This document shows, in pieces, positions 7,426-16,790 of a stretch of DNA of 42,259 nucleotides. The translations under genes and the position numbers were made by a program. Within the stretch, counting starts at the first letter, position 1, and each line of letters begins with the position of its first letter. The stretch comes from Lachnospiraceae bacterium (GTDB lineage Bacteria > Bacillota > Clostridia > Lachnospirales > Lachnospiraceae): contig JAGACK010000031.1 of assembly GCA_017614155.1 (NCBI GenBank), forward strand, positions 1 to 42,259, in the 5' to 3' direction. The notes beneath the pieces were generated by a model. That model was not told the origin of the DNA. It did no database searches and was given only the letters and a program-made list of their open reading frames with translations.

Positions 7426-9006
7426 TCATTTATACAGCAGATAGCATTTCGAATAATATGCTACATATAATCGTTCCATGTTTAAAAGATCGGGATTTAC
7501 GGTACGTATCTGATCCACATATTCTTCCTCATCCTCGTCGTTTGGCACATAGACTACTATGCGGTCAGCCTGCTCTATCTCCTTTGATGCTCCGCCGGCA
7601 TTTTTTCCGTCATAGATATAAATATGACCAAACTTGCGAAGTTCAAAAACATTTTCTTCCGGCGAGATCCCGGTTCCGAAAAGGCAAAGGTCGTCTTTAT
7701 GCTCATCAGACATCTCTGAAATGATCTGACGGTTCCGATCAAAAAGTCCCGCCCTTAATATCTGCCATTCAGGAACTGCCAGAAACAGCAGGATCATGAT
7801 CACGCCCAGAGACGGGGAACAAAAGATCCGGTCCGTAACCTGTTTTAATGTCAGGATCGTGATCAGTATAAAGACAGGATAGGCGGGTGAAATGTATCTG
7901 GTTGTCAGATACGGTGTTATCGCCGATACTGTCAAATAAAACAATATGCTGACCGTTACTGTCATAAACACTTCCGGTCTTACAAGAACAGCCCTCTTTA
8001 ATGCGGGCCTGTCTTTGACCACAAGATATACGGCGCAGATCAGAACCACGATAACAAGATACTTTAATCTGTTCCCGAACAGTTCTTCATTTACAAGCCT
8101 TGTCATCTTTATTATCTTTGAGGCTATGACCTGCACGGTGAGCTTCTGTGTCAGTGCATCTTCTGCGGTCTCTTCGGTAAACATCTGCCATATGACTTTG
8201 TTCCAGGTAATAAGGACCAGGGCGGCGGATGCTGCCATGGTACCGGCATAATAAAGGGCTGTCCTTATATCTTTTTTGTACAGTCTGAACAGACAGAAAA
8301 ATGCCCCACAGAAAAAAGCAAATACCAGATAGAAATAATGCGTCATGACCCCGACATAGGCAAGGGCACAGAGGGCCACATATTTTTTCAGGGAAGGACC
8401 CGCCTTAAGAGACCTGATATGCCAGAGAAGGCAAAGCAGGGTAAGGATCATCAGCAGTATATACATACGGATGAATACAACAAGCGATATTATCCCCGCG
8501 ATCGTGCCAAATGACAGACAGACCAAAAGCGCAAAATACGGATGCTTTGGAAACAGTTCCAAAGTCAGCAGATAGAGCAGTATAATCACTGCCATGAAAC
8601 AGACCAGATTGAGCCCTATCCCCATCCACTTGGAAAAATGTCCGGGATCCATGGAGCATACCGCGTGAAGCAGCAATGCATATACCGGCGGGTGCGTATC
8701 CATCTGCTGATTGATTATCGTATTCTTCCAGTCAAATTCATGCCCCTTTTGAACATATGTATAGGCATAAAGATCTTCTCCCCTGTACCATTTGCCGGCC
8801 TCAAGCAAAAAATATCCTCCCTGCCGGCTGTTGGACAGGGTATAGGAAAGCACCTCATCCTCATAAAAGTATTCCTTATAATATCCGTGGTACGCTGAAA
8901 GGGCAACGGAGAATACCAGCACCAGGATCAGTCCGGACAGACTCTTCCAGTTAAAAGCCTCCCTGAAAGTCACATTGATTCTTCCGTCATCTCTTTGTCG
9001 ATCCAT
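7426..9006 (-). CDS. Glycosyltransferase family 39-like membrane protein
   Basis: A 526-residue integral membrane protein. After the first helix (about 18-35) comes YYKEYFYEDEVLSYTL with the acidic DE pair of GT39/ArnT-like enzymes, and then MDTHPPVYALLLHAV, the D-HPP-Y motif typical of this GT-C group. About ten more helices follow, and the C-terminal 100 residues are soluble. Such enzymes move a sugar from polyprenyl phosphate to a protein or envelope polymer outside the membrane. The ATG at 9006 has GGGAGAGG 7 nt upstream and overlaps the end of the cotH-like gene by 37 bp, so the two are coupled. Substrates are unknown. Confidence 0.75.
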   Translation of the reverse strand: MDRQRDDGRINVTFREAFNWKSLSGLILVLVFSVALSAYHGYYKEYFYEDEVLSYTLSNSRQGGYFLLEAGKWYRGEDLYAYTYVQKGHEFDWKNTIINQQMDTHPPVYALLLHAVCSMDPGHFSKWMGIGLNLVCFMAVIILLYLLTLELFPKHPYFALLVCLSFGTIAGIISLVVFIRMYILLMILTLLCLLWHIRSLKAGPSLKKYVALCALAYVGVMTHYFYLVFAFFCGAFFCLFRLYKKDIRTALYYAGTMAASAALVLITWNKVIWQMFTEETAEDALTQKLTVQVIASKIIKMTRLVNEELFGNRLKYLVIVVLICAVYLVVKDRPALKRAVLVRPEVFMTVTVSILFYLTVSAITPYLTTRYISPAYPVFILITILTLKQVTDRIFCSPSLGVIMILLFLAVPEWQILRAGLFDRNRQIISEMSDEHKDDLCLFGTGISPEENVFELRKFGHIYIYDGKNAGGASKEIEQADRIVVYVPNDEDEEEYVDQIRTVNPDLLNMERLYVAYYSKCYLLYK

Positions 9007-10553
9007 TCAATCCTCTCCCTGTAAAAGTGCGTCATACTGTCACAATAAGAATCATAATCCCCGGCATCTGAAAAAATCCCCGGAGCGCCTATATCATTTG
9101 CATGGCCAAAGATCACAAAATTCAGGTCTCCGTCATCGCCCATTAGAGACTTATTTTTCTCAAAAGCGGAAATGCCTCCAAAAAGGACATCCCTGATGCC
9201 TCCGTTAAAGTATTCATCCCTGACTGCTTCCCTGAAATCACTGTTCTCAAAAAGTCTGGTGTACCATCCGGCATTTCTGACTTTCCATCCAAAAGGAGTG
9301 TCAAACAGCATCCCTTCTTTGTCATAAGGTGATCCCAGTGAACGATCCATGTCCCAGACCGGTCCCATATGCATCTTCCCGTCCGTTCTCCTGTAATACA
9401 TATAAACGCTTCTCTGCCAGGCATCAAAATTCATGGATGCTTCCTCTATCCAGTAATACCTGGCCAGCGATCTGATATCACAGACATCTGCAATCTTCCC
9501 GCTGTCCGGATCTTCGATGACATCAATAAATGTCTGCAGGACCTTTGTTGCTTCACTGATCGTTTCAGGGCCTGCTTTTTTCGGAAACCTCAGATCTGCC
9601 ACAGGGTATGACAGCCCATCCTCAAACCATGTCTTAGATTCATACCTTATGGGCTGCTCCGCATCAGGGGGATCCATCTTGAAAAAGAAATCTCCGTTTT
9701 GAAGATCTACCCTGTCCCTGTCTACGCTGACTTTTGTGGAAAGGGTATATACGCCTTCATATCTCCCGTCAACATAGAGATCGACATTTCTCATTTTGGG
9801 CTGAAATTCTATCCCTGCCTGATCTGAGATCTCGTTAAATGTGAGATTCTTTATAAGAGAATTATCATAGGCGTTTCCTATCAGATTCCAGTTTTTGTTT
9901 TTTCCCAGTCCCAAAAGATTGTGTGCTTTTTTCAGACTGAGCGTATAGGATTTCTTTCTGTTGCTTCCCCAGCTGTCATTCCCCCTTCCCTGAAGACTTG
10001 CCTTCAGTTTTGCCTTTTTTTTGTCAGATGTGCTGATATACTCCGCATCTTCCGGATTCCTTTCCCTGTTTATGCATATCTGCATATCGCCGCTGCATAT
10101 TATATCCTTGGTCTCCGACTCGTTCATCCTTTCATAGACTTCAGGATCTCCCGTTTCAAAATAGATCACCGGAAGGACATGATGATCGATGACTATTTCC
10201 CAAGATCCTATCATCACTTTCTGAGTCATATCATATACTCTACGCGCAAGGAAATCACCGTTTATATCCCTGATATAAACCGCAAGCGCCCTTTCATCAA
10301 CTCCCTCAGGAAGGACCAGATGTATGTATCCGTCACCCAGACTGTAACTTTCTATATCGCAGGGCAGGCCTCTGTTTTCTCCTTTGACAGCCAGCAGATC
10401 AAAATAAGGAAGCTGCAGAAGCATCTCATCAGAATAATCAAGAGTATGTCTTCTTCTGGTGTTATCACATATCTTTTCACACAAAAGAGCCCCTGTCAAA
10501 GCAGCGGCTCCGATAATACATATGATTACAAAGAAAGACAGTCTTTTTTTCAT
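8970..10553 (-). CDS. CotH-family (kinase-like fold) protein, membrane anchored
   Basis: A 527-residue protein with an N-terminal hydrophobic segment (about 5-25) acting as signal or anchor. The CotH core begins around 185 (QGRGNDSWG, KKSYTLSLKK, GLGKNKNWNLIGNAYD), continues through MRNVDLYVDGRYEGVYTLSTKV, and includes YYWIEEASMNFDAW and GPVWDMDRSLG, where WDMD corresponds to the metal-binding Asp motif of CotH kinases. Spore CotH phosphorylates coat proteins; extracellular CotH proteins also occur next to VTC and DUF4956 genes, as here. The ATG has GAGGATAG directly before it and follows the DUF4956 stop without a gap. The exact substrate is unknown. Confidence 0.85.
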   Translation of the reverse strand: MKKRLSFFVIICIIGAAALTGALLCEKICDNTRRRHTLDYSDEMLLQLPYFDLLAVKGENRGLPCDIESYSLGDGYIHLVLPEGVDERALAVYIRDINGDFLARRVYDMTQKVMIGSWEIVIDHHVLPVIYFETGDPEVYERMNESETKDIICSGDMQICINRERNPEDAEYISTSDKKKAKLKASLQGRGNDSWGSNRKKSYTLSLKKAHNLLGLGKNKNWNLIGNAYDNSLIKNLTFNEISDQAGIEFQPKMRNVDLYVDGRYEGVYTLSTKVSVDRDRVDLQNGDFFFKMDPPDAEQPIRYESKTWFEDGLSYPVADLRFPKKAGPETISEATKVLQTFIDVIEDPDSGKIADVCDIRSLARYYWIEEASMNFDAWQRSVYMYYRRTDGKMHMGPVWDMDRSLGSPYDKEGMLFDTPFGWKVRNAGWYTRLFENSDFREAVRDEYFNGGIRDVLFGGISAFEKNKSLMGDDGDLNFVIFGHANDIGAPGIFSDAGDYDSYCDSMTHFYRERIEWIDKEMTEESM

Positions 10554-11228
10554 CTATCCTCTGAATTCTCCGTCGTGTGAAACCAGAGATACCGTATCCA
10601 CACCATCAAGATCTTTCACGGCTGATACCATACCGTCTGCATCAGTGACCCTGACTTCAAAAACACTGTTGGTCCCGACAGATGTTACATTCACCGACTT
10701 AATGCTGATGATCTTTCCGTATGGCAGAACAGCATTTTTTATGTCCCCGGTCTTCAGGCTGCCTGCATATCCGACAAAAAGGATCTGGCCCGTCTTTGTC
10801 TGAGGCAGCAGTTTGAGGAAAGCTATCGCAACTGTCACGCACACAGCAAGGATCACCGCTATCTTGTACAGACCTGCGCCGCATATGATCCCGGTACCGA
10901 TCGCCCAGAAAAGAAACAGCAGATCCAGCGGTTCCTTTATCGCTGTACGGAACCTGACAATGGAAAGAGCGCCTACCATACCCAGGGAAATGACCAGGCT
11001 GCTCTGCATGGCAAGAATAATCCCCGCTGTTATTATCGCCATGGAAACCATGGAAATATTAAAATCCCTTGAGTAAAAGGCATTCATCGTTATGTACCGG
11101 TAAACAAAAAACAAATACAGGGCAAGGACAAATGTGATACCCAGAGTGATCAGGACTTCCGCCACCGTGATATCAGCCCCCGAAAAACCGTTTATCAGAT
11201 TGTTTTCTATCGCATCCTTAAAAGTCAT
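10554..11228 (-). CDS. DUF4956 membrane protein
   Basis: A 224-residue protein with four or five hydrophobic segments between residues 22 and 150 and a cytoplasmic C-terminal domain of about 75 residues with an alpha/beta, ACT-like pattern. The signature MVGALSIVRFRTAIKEPLDL at the third and fourth segments is the conserved core of DUF4956. Its biochemical function is not established; family members are found next to VTC-domain and CotH genes. The start ATG overlaps the VTC gene stop (ATGA) and the next gene starts immediately after the stop, so the three products are probably made together and may form a membrane complex. Confidence 0.85.
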   Translation of the reverse strand: MTFKDAIENNLINGFSGADITVAEVLITLGITFVLALYLFFVYRYITMNAFYSRDFNISMVSMAIITAGIILAMQSSLVISLGMVGALSIVRFRTAIKEPLDLLFLFWAIGTGIICGAGLYKIAVILAVCVTVAIAFLKLLPQTKTGQILFVGYAGSLKTGDIKNAVLPYGKIISIKSVNVTSVGTNSVFEVRVTDADGMVSAVKDLDGVDTVSLVSHDGEFRG

Positions 11229-11950
11229 CCGTCAACCCCCATCCTTTCCATGCTTAGTACATATTTCGAGCAGCTGCACCTTGAAAGGCCCATTCCTCCC
11301 AGAACAGCCGCGATCTCATCAGGAAAAAACTCATCATATTTTATCTCCAGTACATGGAGATCATTGTCGAGCACCGCTCTGCCTGAAAGCGAAGCATCAA
11401 ACATCCGCTCATAATCCCGGGAAGCCATGACATTTGTATCAAAGGTAATCCTTACATTACAGATATCATATACATATGCACATCTTTCATAATCCACTAT
11501 ACACGCCGGACCGTAAAACTGAGTTGCAAACTTTGCCATATACTTTGCAAGTGTTTTTTTCTCTTCATCCGATTCCCGTTTTGAAATTTCTTCTTCTAAG
11601 ATCCGGACAGAATCCGCAGTTTTTCCCCGAAGCAGGATCTCAAGCAGGTTTCTGTCTATCCGGGCTGTCATCTTTGAGATCGTATCCCTTTGTCTGATCT
11701 TGATCTCAGCCTTCAGCAGATCCTGATTGCAGTCATATGTCCTGATCCGGTATTTTTCCCTCATGGAAACTCCGGCTTTGTTTTCCCGAAAACATATACG
11801 GTCCGGACTGTCAAAATATATGCTGCGTATCCTGTAAAAATCCCCCCGCTGATGTATATCTCTTTTCATGAGAGGGCTTATCCTGTTTCTTACATCATGC
11901 AGTATATCCCTGCTCACAATGTATTTTAATTCCCTGCGATATGCATTCAC
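11225..11950 (-). CDS. VTC-domain (polyphosphate polymerase-like) protein
   Basis: A 241-residue soluble protein matching the catalytic tunnel domain of Vtc4-type polyphosphate polymerases: RRELKYIV (5-12), IRSIYFDSP, REKYRIRTY, LKAEIKIRQRD, RITFD, VLEIKYD and SKYVLS. These Arg/Lys/Glu strands line the phosphate tunnel in the family. Polymerase activity from ATP is therefore possible, but bacterial homologues linked to CotH are not proven enzymes. Translation starts at GTG (11950), whose GTGA overlaps the ispD stop; the downstream gene overlaps by ATGA. The cluster VTC-DUF4956-CotH is a recurring trio. Confidence 0.85.
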   Translation of the reverse strand: MNAYRRELKYIVSRDILHDVRNRISPLMKRDIHQRGDFYRIRSIYFDSPDRICFRENKAGVSMREKYRIRTYDCNQDLLKAEIKIRQRDTISKMTARIDRNLLEILLRGKTADSVRILEEEISKRESDEEKKTLAKYMAKFATQFYGPACIVDYERCAYVYDICNVRITFDTNVMASRDYERMFDASLSGRAVLDNDLHVLEIKYDEFFPDEIAAVLGGMGLSRCSCSKYVLSMERMGVDG

Positions 11951-12660
11951 GCTTCACTCAGCCTCTTTATTATCGCTTCGGCTGTCACTATGTCAGTCAC
12001 CGTCGTAATCTTTATATTATCATAACTGCTCTCAACCAGTTTTGCATCCACATCAGCATACATTTTCGCCACCATCGTATCATCCGTGATATAAACGCCT
12101 GCATCTAGAAGACGCTTTTCATCCCTTTTCATTTTTTCATAACACTCAGCGATCATATCCCTGTCAAAGACCTGAGGCGTCTGCACCATCCAGACCAGTG
12201 ATCTGTCCGGAGACTGTTCAACAAAGCCGTCCCCGTTTTCGATCTTTACAGTATCCTTCGCCCTTACAGCCGCAACTGCTGCACCATATTTCTCCACATA
12301 ATGGAGACATCTTTCAAGAGTATGCTCCGATACAAAAGGTCTTGCTCCGTCGTGGATAAATACATGATCAAACCCCTCCGTTTCCTTCAGTCCGTTATAT
12401 ACCGAATCATATCTTTCCTTCCCTCCGGGGACGATCGCTTTTATCTTTTTATATCCGTACTTTTGAACTATCTCTCTCCGGCAGAAATCCTCATCACCGT
12501 TTTTGCACACGAGTATCACGGCATCAATAAACGATGATTCAAAAGTATCAAGACAGTAGCATATCAGAGGCTTTCCCCCCAGTTCCATATACTGTTTCGG
12601 TCTGTCTCCTCCCATCCTCCTGCCGCTTCCGCCGGCCAGAACGATCGCTGCATTCTTCAT
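11947..12660 (-). CDS. ispD: 2-C-methyl-D-erythritol 4-phosphate cytidylyltransferase
   Basis: A 237-residue nucleotidyltransferase catalysing CTP plus MEP to CDP-ME in non-mevalonate isoprenoid synthesis. The N-terminal LAGGSGRRMGGDRPKQY is the CTP-binding loop with its catalytic Arg and Lys; HDGARPFVS, KDTVK and TPQVFDRDMI are family motifs; TDDTMVAK lies near residue 192. The length is normal for IspD. The related TarI (ribitol-phosphate cytidylyltransferase) cannot be fully excluded, and no other MEP gene is adjacent. GGAGG lies 6 nt before the ATG. It is 27 bp downstream of tsaD and overlaps the VTC gene. Confidence 0.8.
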   Translation of the reverse strand: MKNAAIVLAGGSGRRMGGDRPKQYMELGGKPLICYCLDTFESSFIDAVILVCKNGDEDFCRREIVQKYGYKKIKAIVPGGKERYDSVYNGLKETEGFDHVFIHDGARPFVSEHTLERCLHYVEKYGAAVAAVRAKDTVKIENGDGFVEQSPDRSLVWMVQTPQVFDRDMIAECYEKMKRDEKRLLDAGVYITDDTMVAKMYADVDAKLVESSYDNIKITTVTDIVTAEAIIKRLSEA

Positions 12661-12687
12661 ATAACCTCCAAAGGTCCTGAATAGTTT

Positions 12688-13698
12688 TCACAGTTTCAGA
12701 TTCGGAACGGCGTTCAGGTCCGGTCCCGCGATCTTTTTTTCGATATATCCGAAATATGCCGCCGATGCTATCATCGCTCCGTTATCGGTGCACAGTACAG
12801 GCGAAGGAACAAAAAAGTCCACGTCCCTCTTTTGGCACTCCCTCTGCATCGCCTCTCTCAATGCAGTATTTGATGCTACTCCTCCAGCAAGGGCAAGTTT
12901 TTTCAAACCTGTGTTTTCAACAGCCCTCATAGCATTGGAAACAAGCACATCCACAACTGCTGCCTGAAAGGATGCCGCCACATCGTCCCTGTTTATCTCT
13001 TTTTTTGCCTGATGGCAGGAATTCAGGTAATTCAGCACCGCGCTCTTTAATCCGCTGAATGAAAACGAATACTCATTGTCAGCAATCTTTGCTCTGGGAA
13101 AAGCTATTGCTTCCGGATTTCCTCCTTTGGCCGCTTTATCTATCTTTGGACCGCCCGGATATCCCAGACCAATTGCTCTGGCCACCTTGTCAAAGCTTTC
13201 TCCGGCAGCATCATCCATTGTCCTTCCAAGCACGGTATATCTGCCATGATCTTCCATTATTACCAGATGTGTATGTCCGCCCGAAACGATAAGGCACAGA
13301 AAAGGCGGATTCAGATCTTTATATTCTATGAGATTGGAACAGATGTGTCCCTCTATATGATTTACACCGATAAGAGGTAATTTTTTCGCAAAAGAGTATC
13401 CCTTTGCAAATGAAACTCCCACAAGCAAAGGCCCCACAAGACCTGGACCATATGTCACTCCGACCGCACAAAGATCACAGTCGCTTATCCCCGCCTGTCT
13501 TACCGCCTCATCGACGACAAAATTGATCTTTTCTATATGCTGCCTTGATGCGATCTCCGGAACAACTCCGCCGTATATGGTATGGGTGGATATCTGGGAA
13601 CAGATGATATTGGACAGAATCTCACGTCCATTTCTGACTATCGCAGCAGCCGTCTCGTCACACGAACTTTCAATTCCGAGTATCAGTATATCGTCCAT
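12688..13698 (-). CDS. tsaD: tRNA N6-threonylcarbamoyladenosine synthase, TsaD
   Basis: A 336-residue ASKHA-fold protein that transfers the threonylcarbamoyl group to A37 of ANN-decoding tRNAs, working with TsaB and TsaE. Visible motifs are [15 protein letters not shown] (8-22), the metal-binding HIEGH (114-118), [15 protein letters not shown] and CTDNGAMIA. The length is typical. The ATG at 13698 lies 4 bp after the preceding stop without a clear ribosome binding site, suggesting coupled translation. tsaE and tsaB are upstream in the same directon, separated by rimI, RNase Z and a small anchored protein. Confidence 0.95.
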   Translation of the reverse strand: MDDILILGIESSCDETAAAIVRNGREILSNIICSQISTHTIYGGVVPEIASRQHIEKINFVVDEAVRQAGISDCDLCAVGVTYGPGLVGPLLVGVSFAKGYSFAKKLPLIGVNHIEGHICSNLIEYKDLNPPFLCLIVSGGHTHLVIMEDHGRYTVLGRTMDDAAGESFDKVARAIGLGYPGGPKIDKAAKGGNPEAIAFPRAKIADNEYSFSFSGLKSAVLNYLNSCHQAKKEINRDDVAASFQAAVVDVLVSNAMRAVENTGLKKLALAGGVASNTALREAMQRECQKRDVDFFVPSPVLCTDNGAMIASAAYFGYIEKKIAGPDLNAVPNLKL

Positions 13699-13702
13699 AT
13701 CG

Positions 13703-14263
13703 TTAATCCGAAAGCTGCCAGCCCAGAATCTTCCAATGCCCTTCGCTGTCCTGTCTTAAAAGGAATTCCTCCCTGACCTGAACGATCCTTCCGTTTTCTC
13801 TCATATTCAGCGTCAGAAGCATGGTGGCCAGGCTGCCGTATTCGTTATTGCTGTATCTGACATCAGTACTTGAGGACACAGAAAAACTGGATACTATCTT
13901 TGAAGCCTCGCGAAACTGCAGTATTTCCGCCTTCAGACTCCTGATGTACTCATCCTCTGTCTGTGTCGCCAGAAGCTCGTCGTCAAACAGCTTTCTCATC
14001 ATCTTTGCCAGCTCGACAACCTGCTCATCCGTAGTATCTTCCATATAAAAACACTTTGTGATCTGGGCATAATGCTTCATGACTTCCCTCGGCGTTGACG
14101 GATATGAAGTATCAAAATTCTGGGCCAGTTCCTTTGCCGTCTCGGTCATGACAACGCTTTCTTCAGTTTTCGGAATGTTGGCGATCGCAAAATACACTAC
14201 CACTATCGCTGCGCATATGGCTGCAATACTCAGTATCGTATTTCTAGTCTTGTTCTTTTTCAT
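13703..14263 (-). CDS. Small membrane-anchored protein of unknown function (DUF6715-like)
   Basis: A 186-residue protein with a Lys/Arg-rich start (MKKNKTRN), one hydrophobic segment (about 9-27) and a predicted extracytoplasmic domain rich in helices (for example [17 protein letters not shown]) followed by beta strands ([19 protein letters not shown]), similar in layout to NTF2-like or DUF6715 proteins of related bacteria. No catalytic motif is visible. The start overlaps the RNase Z gene by 20 bp and the end is 4 bp before tsaD. The conserved-looking position between essential tRNA genes may be only operon packing. Confidence 0.65.
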   Translation of the reverse strand: MKKNKTRNTILSIAAICAAIVVVYFAIANIPKTEESVVMTETAKELAQNFDTSYPSTPREVMKHYAQITKCFYMEDTTDEQVVELAKMMRKLFDDELLATQTEDEYIRSLKAEILQFREASKIVSSFSVSSSTDVRYSNNEYGSLATMLLTLNMRENGRIVQVREEFLLRQDSEGHWKILGWQLSD

Positions 14264-15164
14264 AATCCAGAACCACCGTTTTTCCGTCTTTCCCGGGCCT
14301 GGCTCCCGGAAAGATCTTTTTTACCTCATCCATGTACTGTCTGGGATCTGTCATGGACGGAGAAAAATGAGTCAGCCAAAGTTCCTTTACTTCTGCCTGC
14401 TTCGCAAGAAGGGCAGCTTCGGAAAAGATCATATGCCTGTTCTCTTTTGCTTTGGGGAGTTTGTCATCTTCCCCGTACATCCCCTCGCAGATGAACAGAT
14501 CAGATCCCTTTGCATTTTCAACTATCGACCTGGTTGGCCGGGTATCTGTAGTATATGTGACCTTGAGACCCTTTCTTTCCTTCCCCATCACCATTTCGGG
14601 AGTGAAATGTCTTCCGTCTTCTGTCACGCATTCCTCACCCTTTTGGAGCCTGTTCCACATCCTTATGGGTATATCAAGCTCCCTTGCCTTTTTATCATCA
14701 AATCTCCCGGCTCTTTTTATGCTTATGGTATAACCGTAGCATAGCATGTTATGGTTCACCTTAAAAGCCCTTATGTTGTAACCGTTTATGCAGATATCCT
14801 CTTCATTTCCCTCTATCTCATGAAACTTGAGTTCAAACGGGAGTTCAGGGGCTATCACCAGCAGCGATCTGACAACTTTTTCCAGTCCCTTCGGGCCTAT
14901 AAGCGTCACGCTCTCAGATCTTTCCGCATTTCCCAGCGTAAGAAGCATTCCCGGAAGACCGCTTATATGATCCGCATGAAAATGGGTAAAGCAGATGATG
15001 TCTACAGGGTTGGGACTCCATCCTTTTTTCTTCATGGCGATCTGTGTCGCCTCGCCGCAGTCGATCAAAAGACTGCTTCCGTTAAACCTGAGCATCAGGG
15101 ATGTCAGATATCTGTAAGGCAGCGGCATCATCCCTCCGCAGCCAAGCAAACAAACGTCCAGCAT
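14244..15164 (-). CDS. rnz: Ribonuclease Z (tRNA 3' endonuclease)
   Basis: A 306-residue metallo-beta-lactamase-fold nuclease that cuts 3' trailers from tRNA precursors lacking CCA. HFHADH at 61-66 is the zinc motif; LLGCGGMMPLP at the start, the flexible-arm region around 150-175, YTTDTRP and LTHFSP near the C terminus follow the RNase Z pattern. Both tRNAs in this window lack encoded CCA and so would be its natural substrates. AAGGGGAAAT precedes the ATG. The gene lies 12 bp after rimI. Confidence 0.9.
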   Translation of the reverse strand: MLDVCLLGCGGMMPLPYRYLTSLMLRFNGSSLLIDCGEATQIAMKKKGWSPNPVDIICFTHFHADHISGLPGMLLTLGNAERSESVTLIGPKGLEKVVRSLLVIAPELPFELKFHEIEGNEEDICINGYNIRAFKVNHNMLCYGYTISIKRAGRFDDKKARELDIPIRMWNRLQKGEECVTEDGRHFTPEMVMGKERKGLKVTYTTDTRPTRSIVENAKGSDLFICEGMYGEDDKLPKAKENRHMIFSEAALLAKQAEVKELWLTHFSPSMTDPRQYMDEVKKIFPGARPGKDGKTVVLDYEKEQD

Positions 15165-15176
15165 ATTTCCCCTTAA

Positions 15177-15620
15177 TCAATCGTTTCTTATCCAGTAGAT
15201 CAGGGCATCCTCCTTCGGATGATCGTAAAACCCCGGTCTGACACCCTCTGAAACAAATCCAAGTTTTTCATACAGCCTGATCGCTGCATAGTTTGACGAC
15301 CTGACTTCGAGAGTGAAATTCCTCGCTCCTATCCCCCTCGATTCTTCCATCAGCTTCTTCAGCATTTCTTCAGCTATCCCGCGCCGCCTGTATCCATCCC
15401 TCACAAAAACATTCGTGATATCAGCATCTCCGCACATATTTCGAAGTCCTGCACATCCGATGATCTCGTCTCCGTCCTTCGCGACCAGATAATAGGCATA
15501 ATCACAGCATATCGTCTCCCTGAAGTCATCCTCGCTCCAGGCATCCTCTCCGAAGATCTCTTTTTCAAGCAGACTGAGAGTAAGACAGTATTCGCTTTTA
15601 AGCCTGTCGTAAACGATCAT
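15177..15620 (-). CDS. rimI: Ribosomal protein S18-alanine N-acetyltransferase, RimI-like
   Basis: A 147-residue GNAT acetyltransferase. The acetyl-CoA loop is VRDGYRRRGIAEEML (Q/RxxGxG/A type) at about 93-107, followed by TLEVRSSNYAAIRLYEKLGF, the standard RimI C-terminal motif. RimI acetylates the N terminus of ribosomal protein S18; broader substrates are possible. AGGGATA lies directly before the ATG, and the gene overlaps the tsaB end by 23 bp. The tsaE-tsaB-rimI order is common in Firmicutes, supporting the assignment. Confidence 0.85.
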   Translation of the reverse strand: MIVYDRLKSEYCLTLSLLEKEIFGEDAWSEDDFRETICCDYAYYLVAKDGDEIIGCAGLRNMCGDADITNVFVRDGYRRRGIAEEMLKKLMEESRGIGARNFTLEVRSSNYAAIRLYEKLGFVSEGVRPGFYDHPKEDALIYWIRND

Positions 15621-16317
15621 TATCCCTGCTCTTCCTTTCGCGCTCCGCCTGGGACATCCTCAGGTAGTCAGGTCTGTGATCAGATGCGCTCTCATACTTT
15701 CCTTCAGAATAATAAACCGCTGCCAGGACTCCGACGCAGGCTGCCCTCTGTCTGTTGCAGGAAGAAGGGGCATAATAATGCTCCGCAGAAAGTCCGGCTT
15801 CTATCTGTTCTCTGAAAACCGGCACACCGTCTCCCAGAAACACAGTCTTTTTGCCCATATCATTAAGTGTCCTTATCACATCATCGACAGGACCGGCATT
15901 CTGGGACTTTAATATCTTCAGTTTTCCATTTTCAAAGGTATATATCCCGCTGTATGTCTCATTTCTCCTTGCATCCATGAGCGGAACGACAATGTCTTCA
16001 CATCCCCAGAGATTCATAGCGAGCGCATCCACAGTCGGAACGGCTATGACCGGCTTTTTTATGGCACCAGCGATCCCCTTTGCAGTCGCCGAACCGATGC
16101 GCAGACCGGTAAACGACCCCGGCCCTTTTGCCACTGCTACGGCATCAACCAGCGATATTTCCGTATCAGTCATGGCACATATGGCCTCTATCATAGGCAT
16201 CAGCGTTTCGGAATGTGTTTTTTTGTATGAGACTGTATATTCTGCAAGAACACAGTCCCCCTCCGTTATTGCGCAGGACGCTGTAAGTCCCGATGAATCA
16301 ATCGACAGTATCTTCAA
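15598..16317 (-). CDS. tsaB: tRNA threonylcarbamoyladenosine biosynthesis protein TsaB
   Basis: About 239 residues. An inactive ASKHA paralogue of TsaD that forms the TsaB-TsaD heterodimer in t6A37 synthesis. Motifs: ILSIDSSGLTASCAI at the start, HSETLMPMI, VAKGPGSFTGLRIG and PVIAVPTVDALA. I place the start at the TTG at 16317 (MKILSID), because GGAGG lies 7 nt upstream; the TTG at 16323 is only 1 nt from that site. It overlaps tsaE by 20 bp. Confidence 0.9.
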   Translation of the reverse strand: MKILSIDSSGLTASCAITEGDCVLAEYTVSYKKTHSETLMPMIEAICAMTDTEISLVDAVAVAKGPGSFTGLRIGSATAKGIAGAIKKPVIAVPTVDALAMNLWGCEDIVVPLMDARRNETYSGIYTFENGKLKILKSQNAGPVDDVIRTLNDMGKKTVFLGDGVPVFREQIEAGLSAEHYYAPSSCNRQRAACVGVLAAVYYSEGKYESASDHRPDYLRMSQAERERKSRDNDRLRQA

Positions 16318-16735
16318 TCTCAAGCCTCCGGTAATCCATATCTACTTCGGGGTCTTTGTACATCCTGATCCATATGGTATTATCCGGCATCATATCCTGT
16401 ATCCTGTCCGCCCATTCGACCAGGGTTATCCCTTCACCCGATATATAGTCTTCGAATCCTGTTTCATCCATTTCAGATTCATCTGCTATCCTGTAGACAT
16501 CAAAATGATACAGCGGAAGTCTTCCGTCATCATATATCTGTACCAGAGTAAAGGTCGGAGAGCTGACAGTCTCGCTTATACCAAGGCCGTCCGCAAATCC
16601 TTTTGCAAACACAGTTTTTCCGGCTCCCATCTCTCCGGTAAGCGCTATAACATCCCCGGCTTTTGCCTGCTTTCCCATTGCTCTTGCATATTCAAATGTT
16701 GCTTTCTCAGTCATCGACTCAAAAGTCTTTTTCAT
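16298..16735 (-). CDS. tsaE: tRNA threonylcarbamoyladenosine biosynthesis ATPase TsaE
   Basis: A 145-residue P-loop ATPase that drives turnover of the TsaB-TsaD complex. The Walker A motif GEMGAGKT lies at 34-41, followed by SPTFTLVQIY, LYHFDVYRI and GITLVEWADRI, all TsaE signatures. It is the first gene of the 14-gene directon, about 56 nt downstream of the -10 box at 16791-16796. Confidence 0.95.
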   Translation of the reverse strand: MKKTFESMTEKATFEYARAMGKQAKAGDVIALTGEMGAGKTVFAKGFADGLGISETVSSPTFTLVQIYDDGRLPLYHFDVYRIADESEMDETGFEDYISGEGITLVEWADRIQDMMPDNTIWIRMYKDPEVDMDYRRLEIEDTVD

Positions 16736-16790
16736 ATTCCTGCACTCTCCGGTGGCAAAAAGTCACATATCCCTCAGCCGTTAAATTATA

